Source: Desulfotignum sp. | GTDB taxonomy: Bacteria > Desulfobacterota > Desulfobacteria > Desulfobacterales > Desulfobacteraceae | Reading direction: 5' to 3' | DNA length: 64,000 nucleotides | NCBI GenBank assembly: GCA_011390635.1 | Contig: JAABSA010000016.1 | Location: 16,380-80,379, forward strand | In this document: piece by piece, positions 16,963 through 25,862 of the stretch | Position numbering within the stretch: position 1 is the first letter of the stretch | How the letters are laid out: every line of letters begins with the position of its first letter | Translations under genes and position numbers: made by a program | The notes under the pieces: generated by a model | Told to the model about the DNA's origin: nothing | Databases searched by the model: none | Seen by the model: only the letters and a program-made list of their open reading frames with translations

Positions 16963-18048
16963 ATGCCCAAACCCTTATTACGAGTCCTGGTGGTTGATGA
17001 TTCTGTCTTGTACAGGAAAGTTCTGTCAGAGGTTCTTTCCAGTATTCCAGGTGTTGAAGTTGTCGGAACGGCAACCGACGGCAAAGTTGCGCTGGCAAAA
17101 ATTGGTCAGCTGAAACCGGACATGCTGACCCTGGACTTTGACATGCCGGAACTGGACGGACTGATGGTCTTGGAACGTGTCAGGGCAGATCATCCTGATC
17201 TGAAGACGGTTATGGTTTCGACCCATACAAAAAAAGGTGCTGATATAACGGTAAAAGCGCTTGAACTTGGTGCTTTGACCTTTATCACCAAACCCGGGAC
17301 GGTAACCCCGCTGGAAAGCAAAACAGTTCTTTTCGAGCAGTTAGCCCCTGTTGTAAAAGAGATCAGGGACCAGATACGCCCCTCACAACATCCGGTCAAC
17401 ACAGACCGGGCCATATCACAGCCTTTTACCACGGACGCTGCGCTAAGAACAACGACCTCCCGGGCAGGAAGCGGACGTATCCAGATCGTTGCCATCGGTA
17501 TCTCCACAGGCGGCCCCAAAGCCTTGACAGAACTTATTCCCTGTCTTCCCGAAGCATTGCGGATCCCTGTTGTCATTGTTCAACACATGCCGTCAGACTT
17601 TACTGCAGCATTGGCAAGATCACTTGATCAAAAAAGCGCTGTGAAAGTCGTGGAGGCTGAGAATAATATGGCGCTTACGCGCGGCACTGTTTTTATTGCC
17701 CCGGGCGGCAGACAGATGAAAGTTGTAACGGTTTGTGGAAAATCCATGCTTGAAGTCAATGATGATCCGCCGGAGAATCACTGTCAGCCTTCGGTGGACT
17801 ATTTGTTCCGGTCCATATCAAAAGTGTATGGAAAACATGCCCTTGGCATCATCATGACCGGTATGGGATCTGACGGGGTTCTCGGCTTGCGGTTGATGAA
17901 ACGGCTGGGCGCCCGGGTGATTGCCCAGGACAGGCAAAGCTGTGTGGTTTTCGGCATGCCGGGTGAGGCCATTAATGCCGGTGTGGTTGACCGTGTTGTG
18001 CCGCTTAACCAGATTGCAGCTGAGATTTTACAGCGGGTCGGGGTATGA
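16963..18048 (+). CDS. cheB: Chemotaxis response regulator protein-glutamate methylesterase CheB
   Basis: 361 residues: receiver (acidic pocket VVDDS, phosphoacceptor D58 in LTLDFDMP) and a C-terminal methylesterase with the catalytic triad visible as S181 (GISTGG), H208 (VQHMP) and the Asp in MGSDG. It demethylates receptors for adaptation and deamidates Gln residues. The last four bases overlap the cheR start (ATGA), so the opposing adaptation enzymes are coupled. Confidence 0.95.
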   Translation: MPKPLLRVLVVDDSVLYRKVLSEVLSSIPGVEVVGTATDGKVALAKIGQLKPDMLTLDFDMPELDGLMVLERVRADHPDLKTVMVSTHTKKGADITVKALELGALTFITKPGTVTPLESKTVLFEQLAPVVKEIRDQIRPSQHPVNTDRAISQPFTTDAALRTTTSRAGSGRIQIVAIGISTGGPKALTELIPCLPEALRIPVVIVQHMPSDFTAALARSLDQKSAVKVVEAENNMALTRGTVFIAPGGRQMKVVTVCGKSMLEVNDDPPENHCQPSVDYLFRSISKVYGKHALGIIMTGMGSDGVLGLRLMKRLGARVIAQDRQSCVVFGMPGEAINAGVVDRVVPLNQIAAEILQRVGV

Positions 18049-18863
18049 AGATACCCATTAAAGCGCTGATGGAGCTGGCCGTTATCGTCCACAGCCACAG
18101 TGGTATCGTTCTGAAGAAAAACAAAGCCTATCTGATTGAAGACAGACTGCAACCCCTTATGGAAGAATATTGCCTTTCTTCTTTTGACGACCTGATTGCC
18201 AAAGCAAAGACATCATCACAATTGACCGGCCATATCGTGGATCGAATGACCACAAACGAAACCTCTTTTTTTCGCGATAAGCGGCCCTTTGTCCTCTTAA
18301 AAGAAAAGTTACTGCCGGACTGGCAGGCCAACCAGAGACAGAAACGCAGTCAGTTGAACATCTGGAGTTGTGCATGCGCAACCGGCCAGGAAGTGTATTC
18401 CATTGCCATAACCCTTATGGAGTATTTCAAAGGAAATTTTTCCAGCCATACTGTCAAAATCAAAGCCTCTGATATCTCAGATTCCGCCATCGTAAAAGCA
18501 AGCCGCGGCCTTTACTCCAATTATGAAGTCAGCCGGGGGTTGAGCGATGCTCACTTGAATAGATATTTTACCCGGGAAGACCCATACTGGAAAATAAAAG
18601 ATGAATTGAGGAGCATGGCGTATTTTGAAAAACTGAACCTGCTGCAGCCGAAAATTGAATATGGAAAATTTGATATCATTTTTTGCCGGAATGTGGCGAT
18701 ATATTTCAGTAAAGCAGACCGCCAGAGACTGTTTCAAAACCTGTCAGCCTGCTTGAATGACAACGGCGTCCTGATCATCGGCGCCACTGAAACGCTGTTT
18801 GATATCAATGAACAATTAAAACGGGTGGATTGCGGCGGCACGGCATATTATTGTCACAAATAG
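18045..18863 (+). CDS. cheR: Chemotaxis protein methyltransferase CheR
   Basis: 272 residues: an N-terminal helical domain with the substrate-binding MTTNETSFFRD stretch and a SAM-binding Rossmann domain (WSCACATGQEVYSIAI, then FDIIFCRNVAIYF). It methylates receptor glutamates using SAM. The start overlaps cheB by four bases. It closes the co-directional block that began with the hydrogenase. Confidence 0.94.
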   Translation: MKIPIKALMELAVIVHSHSGIVLKKNKAYLIEDRLQPLMEEYCLSSFDDLIAKAKTSSQLTGHIVDRMTTNETSFFRDKRPFVLLKEKLLPDWQANQRQKRSQLNIWSCACATGQEVYSIAITLMEYFKGNFSSHTVKIKASDISDSAIVKASRGLYSNYEVSRGLSDAHLNRYFTREDPYWKIKDELRSMAYFEKLNLLQPKIEYGKFDIIFCRNVAIYFSKADRQRLFQNLSACLNDNGVLIIGATETLFDINEQLKRVDCGGTAYYCHK

Positions 18864-18918
18864 CCATTCTGCTGCAGGACATATCCTCCTTTGCCGCAGT
18901 TCTCATTCAACGCGGATA

Positions 18919-19800
18919 TCAGCCCAGTATGGCAGAGACCCGTTCGATAAGCTGCTCCGGCTCAACCGGTTTTACCAGATATCCTGATACTTTTAATTGT
19001 TTTGCTTTGATAATTTCATCTTTTCTGGAGCTTGAAGAAAGAATAATAAATTTTGAATTACCATCAAATTCTCTGATTTTTTCAATGGCTTCAAAACCAC
19101 CCATTTCAGGCATATTAATATCCATGAGTGTTAAATGGGGAGTAAATGTTCGATAAACTCTTGCTCCCACTTCACCATTTTCCGCCTCTTTGATCACAGC
19201 GCCTTCTGCAACAAGAATCTGGGAGATAATATTGCGCATGACTCTTGAATCATCAACAAGCAGTATTTTTCTGCCCTTGATGTTCTTTTCCGCTTTTTCA
19301 TCGAAATATACTCTTAAAATAATCTGTTCCGTTGACTTTTCTGCTTCTGTTTCCGCAACATCAAGGCTGATGATATACCCCTGCAAAGACTTTGAAGCGG
19401 CACTTTTGTAACTTTTCTTGTAAACAGGGGTGCCGAATTTCACTTTCAAACCGATACTGTCCCAGTCTGATATGGTTCGTCCAACCACTACATTTAAAAA
19501 TTCATTCAGCAGATCGGTGGAATCATCACCGATTTCTGTAAGTTTTCCCATTCCAAGTCTTTCTGCAATCGCAGAAGCAAGTTTTAAGGCATCCTGAACG
19601 CTGTTAAATGTCAGGACAAATTCCCCTTCAACCTTTTTGTCATAGTCGGTATAGGATATAATATGAGCAAATTGTAAAATATTCTTTTCCTTGAGAACCT
19701 GTCTTTTTTCTGAACCTGTAACCTTCAGGCGGGTCATTTGCTCTATGCTTGATTTATAGGCATCAATCAAAATATTGATGTGTTCATTGAACTGGGTCAT
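18919..19800 (-). CDS. CheX-like phosphatase domain fused to a C-terminal receiver
   Basis: 293 residues from the ATG at 19800 (GGAG upstream; the longer frame to 19896 is less likely). Residues about 1-165 resemble CheX/CheC-type phosphatases, with an ExxN catalytic pair in LNEFLNVVVG; residues 170-290 are a receiver (LLVDDSRVMRN, phospho-Asp in LMDINMPEMGG, KPVEP). CheX dephosphorylates CheY-P, so the fusion could act on its own receiver or on that of CheA. It converges on cheR with a 55-base gap and completes the adaptation/termination set of the chemotaxis block. Confidence 0.82.
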   Translation of the reverse strand: MTQFNEHINILIDAYKSSIEQMTRLKVTGSEKRQVLKEKNILQFAHIISYTDYDKKVEGEFVLTFNSVQDALKLASAIAERLGMGKLTEIGDDSTDLLNEFLNVVVGRTISDWDSIGLKVKFGTPVYKKSYKSAASKSLQGYIISLDVAETEAEKSTEQIILRVYFDEKAEKNIKGRKILLVDDSRVMRNIISQILVAEGAVIKEAENGEVGARVYRTFTPHLTLMDINMPEMGGFEAIEKIREFDGNSKFIILSSSSRKDEIIKAKQLKVSGYLVKPVEPEQLIERVSAILG

Positions 19801-19981
19801 AACGTCTCCAAACGTGTAGTCAAAATATATACTTTTACAGAAAATGCTGTTTTTTATCAAGTGATAATTCCAGCGCCGGATATTTGCCATAAGCATGACA
19901 GGTTTTCGACCATTCGCTCCAGCACTCTGTCTCCGGCCCCGCCCGTGGTGGCAATCTTCTGTTTTAATCCCCTGCCATCTT

Positions 19982-21010
19982 TCAGTCGCCGTTTAAATCA
20001 ATACTCGGATAATATTTTTGTACACATTCTTCGCAGATGCCGTGACTGAACTCTGCATCTGAATACTCATGGATATACGCTTCCATCTGCTTCCAGTATC
20101 CTTTGTCATCCCGAATCTTTTTGCAGTGCATGCAGATGGGAAGCAGGCCTGTCAGGGTTTTGATCTTGGACAGGGCGGTTTCCAGCTCCATGGTCCGTTC
20201 TTTGACCCGTGTTTCCAGTTGATCATGGGATTTTTTAATTTCAGCCTGGTGCTGCTGTATCGCATGGGACATTGTTTCCATATTGCGGGCCAGATCGCCC
20301 AGTTCATCATGGGAGCTGACATCGATTTGTTTGACATGCCTGCCCTTTGCAATGGCAGAAGCGCTGCTGATTATAATTCTGACAGGTGTTGCGAAAAATT
20401 TGTTGAATATGATCAGAATCATGGCGATGGATAAAATCGAACAGATGCCTGCAATGCCGATGGTGGCATTTCGAATTTGCCTTTCCGCACCACGCACCAG
20501 CTGATCCTCCATGGCAAAAAATATCACCCAGTCCCACGGGGCGAACTGCCGGGCCACATACAATTTTTCAGCACCTGCTTCCTCTGCCCGGCCGGCATAT
20601 TCAGATGCAGAACCGTCTGCAGAGTCAGTACGTATCTTTTTTGCAGCAGGTCCCCACACCGATGCCATCACATCCGGATCTGTTCCGGTGGAACAAAAAA
20701 CCAGTCGTCCGGTGCCGTCCATGATAAACAGATGGGATCTGTCCGGCAGGTTGATGTTTTCAGCTGTTTGGAAAACATTTTTTTTATATTCAGAAACAAA
20801 GGAATCAATGGTATCCAGACCGTTCTTCACCAGGAGCTGATGGTGCCTTTCTATATCCGGCACATATGCATCCATGATGGTATTCATATACAAAAATGTT
20901 GACTGGTGAATGCTCTCCTTTGCTTTTTTGATGGACCAGGTGCCCAGTACAAAAATACCCAATAACACCAAAGGGATGATACTGAGGGTGATCTTTGTCT
21001 GAAATTTCAT
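19982..21010 (-). CDS. Membrane sensor: Cache-like periplasmic domain, HAMP, coiled coil and Cys-rich LPICxxCKK module
   Basis: 342 residues from Met at 21010. A membrane helix (7-27), a periplasmic region of about 165 residues with a Cache-type DRSHLFIMDGTGRLVF pattern, a second helix, HAMP, a coiled coil, and a C-terminal module with four Cys: LLPICMHCKKIRDDKGYW ... HGICEECVQKYYP. There is no kinase, cyclase or methyl-accepting domain, so the Cys-rich module itself should be the output. The same module ends the receiver protein at 38417. The gene follows the ABC-type binding protein by 25 bases, suggesting that protein presents ligand to this sensor. Confidence 0.78.
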   Translation of the reverse strand: MKFQTKITLSIIPLVLLGIFVLGTWSIKKAKESIHQSTFLYMNTIMDAYVPDIERHHQLLVKNGLDTIDSFVSEYKKNVFQTAENINLPDRSHLFIMDGTGRLVFCSTGTDPDVMASVWGPAAKKIRTDSADGSASEYAGRAEEAGAEKLYVARQFAPWDWVIFFAMEDQLVRGAERQIRNATIGIAGICSILSIAMILIIFNKFFATPVRIIISSASAIAKGRHVKQIDVSSHDELGDLARNMETMSHAIQQHQAEIKKSHDQLETRVKERTMELETALSKIKTLTGLLPICMHCKKIRDDKGYWKQMEAYIHEYSDAEFSHGICEECVQKYYPSIDLNGD

Positions 21011-21035
21011 GGATGTTATTGCCTTTTTGCAGTTA

Positions 21036-22073
21036 TTACCGGTACACATTATCCCCGGCAAGTTCCAGTATATCCGGAGGCACGACAATATGCAAACGCT
21101 GTGCAGTGGCAATGTTGATGCCCAGTGTGAATTTCGCCGGGGCAGTAACGGGGATGGTACCTGGATCAGCCCCTCTTAAAAGACCATCCACCAGCTTTGC
21201 CGCCTCCTGACCGCCGGCTGCAAGGTCCGGTGTGATATGGATGAGCGCCCCCATTTTAACACTTTCCATGGTTTGCCCCATGGCAACAGGAACCGATGAA
21301 TGGTCAAGCAGCAGCCGGGTAAACTCTTCCAGTTCTCCCAGCGGTCCCTGTGGTTCCCACCAGAAGTCCACTGTGTCCGACAGGGTGTGAATGCCTTCCA
21401 ATGCTTTTGCCAGCATCTCCGGAACACCTTGGGGTACTTTTTTATAGGGAATTTCATATGTATCAAACACAATGTCGGTTCTGTTTTTTTCAATGGCTGT
21501 CAATGCACGCATATCCCCCATTGCAGACGGATAGGTGGAATGGATATACCCGAACCGCACCGGTCTTTTTTCAGGTATTGTCTGGCCTGCCAGGCGCATG
21601 GCCAGGTTGATTCTCACTTCTGCAGGGACAGTGTAAACCCGCCCGGAAATATTTGTGCCTGTGGGCTCCCCGATTTTTTCAACCAGGCCGGCCCCCACAG
21701 GATCAGCAACCTGGAAAAAGAAAACAGGCACATCCGTATCTTTGAGTACCTTCACCGCTGCCTGGGAGGCCAGGGTGGCGATGGCGGCAACCGCATCAGG
21801 TCTGCCCGCCTTCACCACCTTTTGCAGTTCGGTTTCAGCAAATTCACGGTCACCATTTGCACGGATGATGGTTAATGCCATATTTTCCCCATTCTTGTAT
21901 CCCAGTTCTGTGAGCTGGGATACAAAAGATCTCAGGTGTGCTTCACAGGCCGGCACCGGCATGGTGACAATGACAACCACTTTTTTGAATGTGTCGGCTG
22001 GGACTGAAAAAGACAGGGCAAAAAAGATAACAGACACAAGAACTGCCGTATATATTTTCCGGTTATTATTCAT
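21036..22073 (-). CDS. ABC transporter substrate-binding protein-like (ABC_sub_bind family), orphan
   Basis: 345 residues with an N-terminal signal peptide (about 1-26) and the two-lobe type I binding-protein fold of the PF04392-type family, e.g. VIVTMPVPACEA, AVAAIATLASQAA and VPVFFFQVADPVGAG. Usually partnered with a permease and ATPase, but none is encoded here; instead the next gene is a HAMP sensor. This layout fits a periplasmic ligand-presenting subunit of a receptor. Ligand unknown. Confidence 0.82.
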   Translation of the reverse strand: MNNNRKIYTAVLVSVIFFALSFSVPADTFKKVVVIVTMPVPACEAHLRSFVSQLTELGYKNGENMALTIIRANGDREFAETELQKVVKAGRPDAVAAIATLASQAAVKVLKDTDVPVFFFQVADPVGAGLVEKIGEPTGTNISGRVYTVPAEVRINLAMRLAGQTIPEKRPVRFGYIHSTYPSAMGDMRALTAIEKNRTDIVFDTYEIPYKKVPQGVPEMLAKALEGIHTLSDTVDFWWEPQGPLGELEEFTRLLLDHSSVPVAMGQTMESVKMGALIHITPDLAAGGQEAAKLVDGLLRGADPGTIPVTAPAKFTLGINIATAQRLHIVVPPDILELAGDNVYR

Positions 22074-22226
22074 GCAGCACCGCTTTATATTTTTGAAAGG
22101 GCCGTCTGTTGAACGGTTCTTCCATGATTTGTTCTGTCCGCCCGGGCATGGCTGCTATTGCGGATGTTATTTTTCGCTGGTTGTAAGAAAATTGTTTTGT
22201 CATATCGTACCGTATTCTTTTTTTGG

Positions 22227-22271
22227 CCCCGGGTCCAGGATACTGGTATCACCATTTCCCTGGACCCGGGG
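22227..22271 (-). terminator. Terminator-like hairpin downstream of the chemoreceptor operon
   Basis: Perfect 13-bp GC-rich stem (22227-22239 with 22259-22271) and a 19-base loop, 20 bases downstream of the minus-strand chemoreceptor stop. On the minus strand it is followed by A rather than T residues, so termination would be non-canonical. The rest of 22074-22290 shows no gene. Confidence 0.5.
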
Positions 22272-22290
22272 TGTTCCCTGCTGGCCTGTA

Positions 22291-24630
22291 TTAAAAATTT
22301 TTAAAATCATCGTCATCATCATCAAAGGGAATGACCTGGTCCGGCCGCACTTCTCCGGTTTTCCCTGCCAGCATTTTTCTGTTGCCGGAGACCTGCTTTG
22401 GATGATGAGATCCAATGGTTTTGGTGGTTGTTTTCCGGGTAACGGTGTGTCCCTGGTCTCTTTTGCCTGTCACCAGCATGACCAGATCATCCACATATTC
22501 TTTGAGCTGTTCTGCCTGGGCATTCATCTCTTCGGATGCGGATGCGGATTCTTCTGCATTGGCGGCATTCTGCTGCACCACCTTGTCCATTTCCGTGATG
22601 GCGATATTCACCTGTTCAATACCGCTGGACTGCTCTTTGGAAGCTGCGGAAATTTCTGCAATCAGGTCCCCCACCTTGGCGGAACTCTCCGCCACCTGGC
22701 CGAATGCCGCATTGGTGGTGGAAACCAGCTTGGATCCGTCATTGACCTTTTTCACGGTACCTTCAATGAGTTCAGCCGTATTCTTGGCAGCATCCGCCGC
22801 CCGCATGGCCAGATTTCTTACTTCGTCAGCCACAACGGCAAATCCGGCACCTGCTTCTCCGGCACGGGCTGCTTCCACTGCCGCATTCAGTGCCAGCAGA
22901 TTGGTCTGAAAAGCGATTTCATCAATGGTTTTGATGATCTTGGAGGTCTCTTCACTGGCCTTGGAAATATCTTCCATGGATTTTGTCAGTTTGCCCATGG
23001 AGTCATTGGCCGTGGCCACCACATGGTTGGCCTCTTTCATCAATCCATCTGCTGTGCCGGCATTTTCCGCATTCTTTTTGGTCATGGAAGACATCTCTTC
23101 CATGGAAGAAGAGGATTCTTCAATGGAGGCCGCCTGCTGGGAGGCCCCTTCCGCCATGGCCTGGGAAGAAGACGACACCTGGCTGGAAGCGGATGCCACC
23201 TGGGCGGATCCTTCGTTAAGCCCGGAGATGATGCGGTTCACAGGTCCTGTTATGCTTCTGGTGATAAAAAAGGCCGCCAGAATTCCGATCACCAGGGCCG
23301 CAACCAGTCCGATGATCATCACGATTGAGGCAGTGTGAAGAGATGTCACTGCTGCCTGGGCAATCCGGTCCGTGGCAGCCATGCCGGCATCAGCGGTTTC
23401 TTTGCAGGCAGCAATGACGGCATGGCCGGCATCCCCTCTTTTGGTGCTCAATTCCTGCAGAAATATCCAGTTTTTTAGGAAATTGCCCATGGCATCCTTG
23501 TAGTCATTTCCACCAGCTTTTACCTCTTCAATGCGCCGCAGGTCTTCAGGCAGGCGGGTGATTTTTTTCAGCTCTTCAAACAAGGTGTCGATTTTTGCAA
23601 AATTATTTACCGCTTCTTCCATGACTGCCGGGCTGCGCAGGGCCTGGGATCGGAAGGCACCGATCCGGGCGGCATTACCCACATCAATGATATCGTTGAC
23701 CAGGGTGATCTTGGTTTGCCTTTCCAGCATATCTTCCGTCAGTTTTTCCTGCTGGCCCTGTAAATAGGCATCACAGTTTTCCACATATGCCCCGGCATTT
23801 TTGTCCATATCGCTGCGGATATTGTTCAACCGGGTAACACTGGCCATGCTTCCCTTGTTATACTCTGTCAGGAACCGGTCCATGGCATCCTGGTAGTTTT
23901 TGGCTGCCGCATCTGTTGCATCTATCCGCGCAATATCTTCCTTGTCACTGGAAATTTGGCGCAACTGTGTCAAAGCAGGTCCGGCTTTTTCAATGGTTTT
24001 AATGGCAGACAGCATGATGGAGGGATCATCCAGGGCCTGGGATCTGAAATTCAATACCCGTGTGGATGCGCCGATATCATTGAGTTCACTTACCAGCTGT
24101 ATCTTTTCCTGGCGGGCGGCCAGGTCTTTTTTGAACTGTTCATTCTGGCCGGCCAGAAATGCATTGCTGTTGGTCATGTAGGCTGCAGCAGCTGTATCCA
24201 TTGCATCTCTGTTTTCTGCCAGTCTGGCATTGGTATCCACAGTCTGCTGCACAAGGGCTTTGTAGTTATCCACCGCTTTGGCGGCAATTTCCAGCTGGCC
24301 TTTGAGCTGCTTCAGGTTGGGTGATGCAGCTTCCAGTTCCCTGGCTTTTTGAAGTGCCGCATCCACTGCTGCCAGTTCTTTCATGCCGGCATCATAAAAT
24401 ACCGTATCTTCTGTAAACCCGTATCCCCGCATTTCATACATGACCCGGTTGGATGCTCCCCGCAGTTCCACTGCCACATCAACCTCAGGGATATATTCAT
24501 TGGCCAGCATGGTGCTCTGGGTCTCCACCCGCCCCATGTTCCATATGGCCATGATGCCCAAAGCACTGGCAATCACGATCAGTATGGCAAAACCCAGTGA
24601 AATTTTTACTCCAAGACTCAAATTCTTCAT
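22291..24630 (-). CDS. Methyl-accepting chemotaxis protein with tandem helical (HBM-like) sensor and C-terminal CheR-docking pentapeptide
   Basis: 779 residues. Membrane helix 8-30; an all-helical periplasmic region of about 400 residues with internally repeated segments ([12 protein letters not shown] near residue 215 and [12 protein letters not shown] near 338), like two stacked helical-bimodular units; a second helix about 432-455; HAMP; signalling tip [20 protein letters not shown]. The tail is a flexible linker, a run of six Asp and the final DFKNF, which fits the x-[FYWH]-x-x-[FYWH] pentapeptide that tethers CheR/CheB. AAGGAG precedes the ATG. It ends the operon that starts at the sigma-54 promoter near 25640. 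Confidence 0.92.
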   Translation of the reverse strand: MKNLSLGVKISLGFAILIVIASALGIMAIWNMGRVETQSTMLANEYIPEVDVAVELRGASNRVMYEMRGYGFTEDTVFYDAGMKELAAVDAALQKARELEAASPNLKQLKGQLEIAAKAVDNYKALVQQTVDTNARLAENRDAMDTAAAAYMTNSNAFLAGQNEQFKKDLAARQEKIQLVSELNDIGASTRVLNFRSQALDDPSIMLSAIKTIEKAGPALTQLRQISSDKEDIARIDATDAAAKNYQDAMDRFLTEYNKGSMASVTRLNNIRSDMDKNAGAYVENCDAYLQGQQEKLTEDMLERQTKITLVNDIIDVGNAARIGAFRSQALRSPAVMEEAVNNFAKIDTLFEELKKITRLPEDLRRIEEVKAGGNDYKDAMGNFLKNWIFLQELSTKRGDAGHAVIAACKETADAGMAATDRIAQAAVTSLHTASIVMIIGLVAALVIGILAAFFITRSITGPVNRIISGLNEGSAQVASASSQVSSSSQAMAEGASQQAASIEESSSSMEEMSSMTKKNAENAGTADGLMKEANHVVATANDSMGKLTKSMEDISKASEETSKIIKTIDEIAFQTNLLALNAAVEAARAGEAGAGFAVVADEVRNLAMRAADAAKNTAELIEGTVKKVNDGSKLVSTTNAAFGQVAESSAKVGDLIAEISAASKEQSSGIEQVNIAITEMDKVVQQNAANAEESASASEEMNAQAEQLKEYVDDLVMLVTGKRDQGHTVTRKTTTKTIGSHHPKQVSGNRKMLAGKTGEVRPDQVIPFDDDDDDFKNF

Positions 24631-24669
24631 TTTCAGCTCCTTGTAAATGTGTGGTTTTTGTTTCTGTCC

Positions 24670-25182
24670 TTACATATTTTTTTCCAGCACCTGAATTTCT
24701 TTGGCACTCAGCACTTTGTCGATATCCAGAAGAATTTTGACCCCGGAATCGATCTTGGCCATTCCAAGGATATAGTCCATGTTGATGCTGGTGCCGAATG
24801 ACGGCGCGTTCTCAATTTCCTCCTCTTTGATATTGAGGACTTCAGACACCGCATCCACCACAATGCCGATCTGGATGGTCATGTCATCGGAATCGATTTC
24901 CACCACAATGATGCAGGTCCGGTCTGTATAGGGAATGGATGCCATCCCGAATTTGAGCCGCAGATCAATGACAGGTATTACCTTTCCCCGCAGGTTGATC
25001 ACCCCTTTCACAAAATCCGGGGTTCTGGGCACCGATGTGATGGGCATCATGCCGATGATCTCCTTGACCTTGAGAATACCGATGCCGTATTCTTCATCCG
25101 CAAGGGTGAAGGTCAGGTATTTGCCTGTTTTAATGGTTGTGGCCTTGATGGCCTCATTCATATTGGACAGTTCATTTGCCAT
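24670..25182 (-). CDS. cheW: CheW coupling protein (second copy)
   Basis: 170 residues of one CheW domain, core VPRTPDFVKGVINLRGKVIPVIDL near residues 50-72. AGGAGG precedes the ATG. It lies between the small pseudo-receiver gene (11-base overlap) and the 779-residue chemoreceptor (39 bases), so it is probably the dedicated coupler linking that receptor to a CheA encoded elsewhere, such as the one at 13294. Confidence 0.93.
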   Translation of the reverse strand: MANELSNMNEAIKATTIKTGKYLTFTLADEEYGIGILKVKEIIGMMPITSVPRTPDFVKGVINLRGKVIPVIDLRLKFGMASIPYTDRTCIIVVEIDSDDMTIQIGIVVDAVSEVLNIKEEEIENAPSFGTSINMDYILGMAKIDSGVKILLDIDKVLSAKEIQVLEKNM

Positions 25183-25576
25183 TTTTTCCCTCCTTAATGG
25201 GTGTTTTTGTATTTGTCATTTTATAAAGCACTGCACAAAGATCATCATAGGCGGTGTTGATATAGGTAAAAAACCGTGGATAAAACAGGTGGGCCTTGCT
25301 TACGGTAGTTTTTGCATCATCAGGAAGTATCAGAACGATTCGCCGCCCATCAAGCAGATCGATCAGGCAGAACAGTTCCTGTAAGCGACGGGGTGATTCG
25401 GCCAGCAGAACATATACTTCCTGGTCGCAGCCCCCGGGCTGTTTCAATATATGCTTCAATGCGTTAAACGTATGAACCATCTGAATGGTTTTTTCACCAA
25501 AAGATTCAATCATCTGTTTTTGCAATGCCTCTCCTTCCAGGGAGGCATCCTGGTGTACAAAAAGGATAAGGGTCAT
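25172..25576 (-). CDS. Small protein of receiver-like appearance, no phosphoacceptor recognised
   Basis: 134 residues, not matched to a named family. The alternation of hydrophobic strands and helices (LILFVHQDA at the start, EVYVLLAES, RRIVLILPDD, FFTYINTAYDDLCAVLYKM) resembles a receiver fold, but the acidic pocket is weak and the middle strand carries no clear Asp; it may be a pseudo-receiver. First gene of a three-gene operon with cheW and a chemoreceptor, with AAGGAG before the ATG and a sigma-54 promoter about 60 bases upstream. Its co-expression suggests a role in that receptor complex. Confidence 0.6.
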   Translation of the reverse strand: MTLILFVHQDASLEGEALQKQMIESFGEKTIQMVHTFNALKHILKQPGGCDQEVYVLLAESPRRLQELFCLIDLLDGRRIVLILPDDAKTTVSKAHLFYPRFFTYINTAYDDLCAVLYKMTNTKTPIKEGKNGK

Positions 25577-25637
25577 AATGCTCCTTTGGATGCGGTCATC
25601 CTGTCATCTGTTTTTTCAGTGCACAGGATACTGATAG

Positions 25638-25653
25638 AGCAAAATGCGTACCA
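25638..25653 (-). promoter_or_regulatory. Sigma-54 promoter of the pseudo-receiver/cheW/chemoreceptor operon
   Basis: The minus strand reads TGGTACG-CATT-TTGCT, which matches the -24/-12 consensus TGGCACG-N4-TTGCW at all but one defined base and has the correct spacing. It lies about 62 bases before the ATG at 25576. An NtrC-type activator gene ends 210 bases upstream, supporting the assignment. Confidence 0.75.
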
Positions 25654-25706
25654 CGGCACATAAGTGGATAAAGTCTTTTATTTCAGTTGGTTATGAAAAT
25701 ATGAGT

Positions 25707-25747
25707 AACATGGGAATTGTCACATAACCGGGACAAATTCCCATGTT
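25707..25747. promoter_or_regulatory. Long inverted repeat, likely enhancer-binding site upstream of the sigma-54 promoter
   Basis: AACATGGGAATT (25707-25718) pairs with 25736-25747 around a 17-base spacer. It is about 80-120 bases upstream of the expected sigma-54 transcription start, the usual place for an NtrC-type dimer site. It could alternatively be a transcript-ending hairpin for the activator operon. Confidence 0.45.
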
Positions 25748-25796
25748 TTTGCTGTTTTTACAGCATAAATATCTGAATTTAATAGATAAAATTGTT

Positions 25797-25837
25797 ATCC
25801 CTGCGGCTTGTCTCAAAAATATGACAGTCGCAGGGAT
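25797..25837 (-). terminator. Candidate terminator after the NtrC-type activator gene
   Basis: ATCCCTGCG (25797-25805) pairs with 25829-25837 across a 23-base loop, 26 bases downstream of the activator stop; the minus strand then runs into a T-rich stretch (AACAATTTTATC). Moderate quality because of the long loop. Confidence 0.4.
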
Positions 25838-25862
25838 AGGACAACTTTTTACAGATTCTGCA

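Noticed and set aside
19850..19975. Start-less open frame of about 42 codons on the minus strand (KIATTGGAGDRVLERMVENL)
   Set aside because: Protein-like composition, but no start, no ribosome site and no recognised family; it overlaps the leader of the CheX-receiver gene.
21655..23328. 557-codon plus-strand open frame opposite the binding protein and chemoreceptor genes
   Set aside because: It is antisense to two clear genes, has shadow-type composition (Cys/Gly/His-rich) and no family resemblance.
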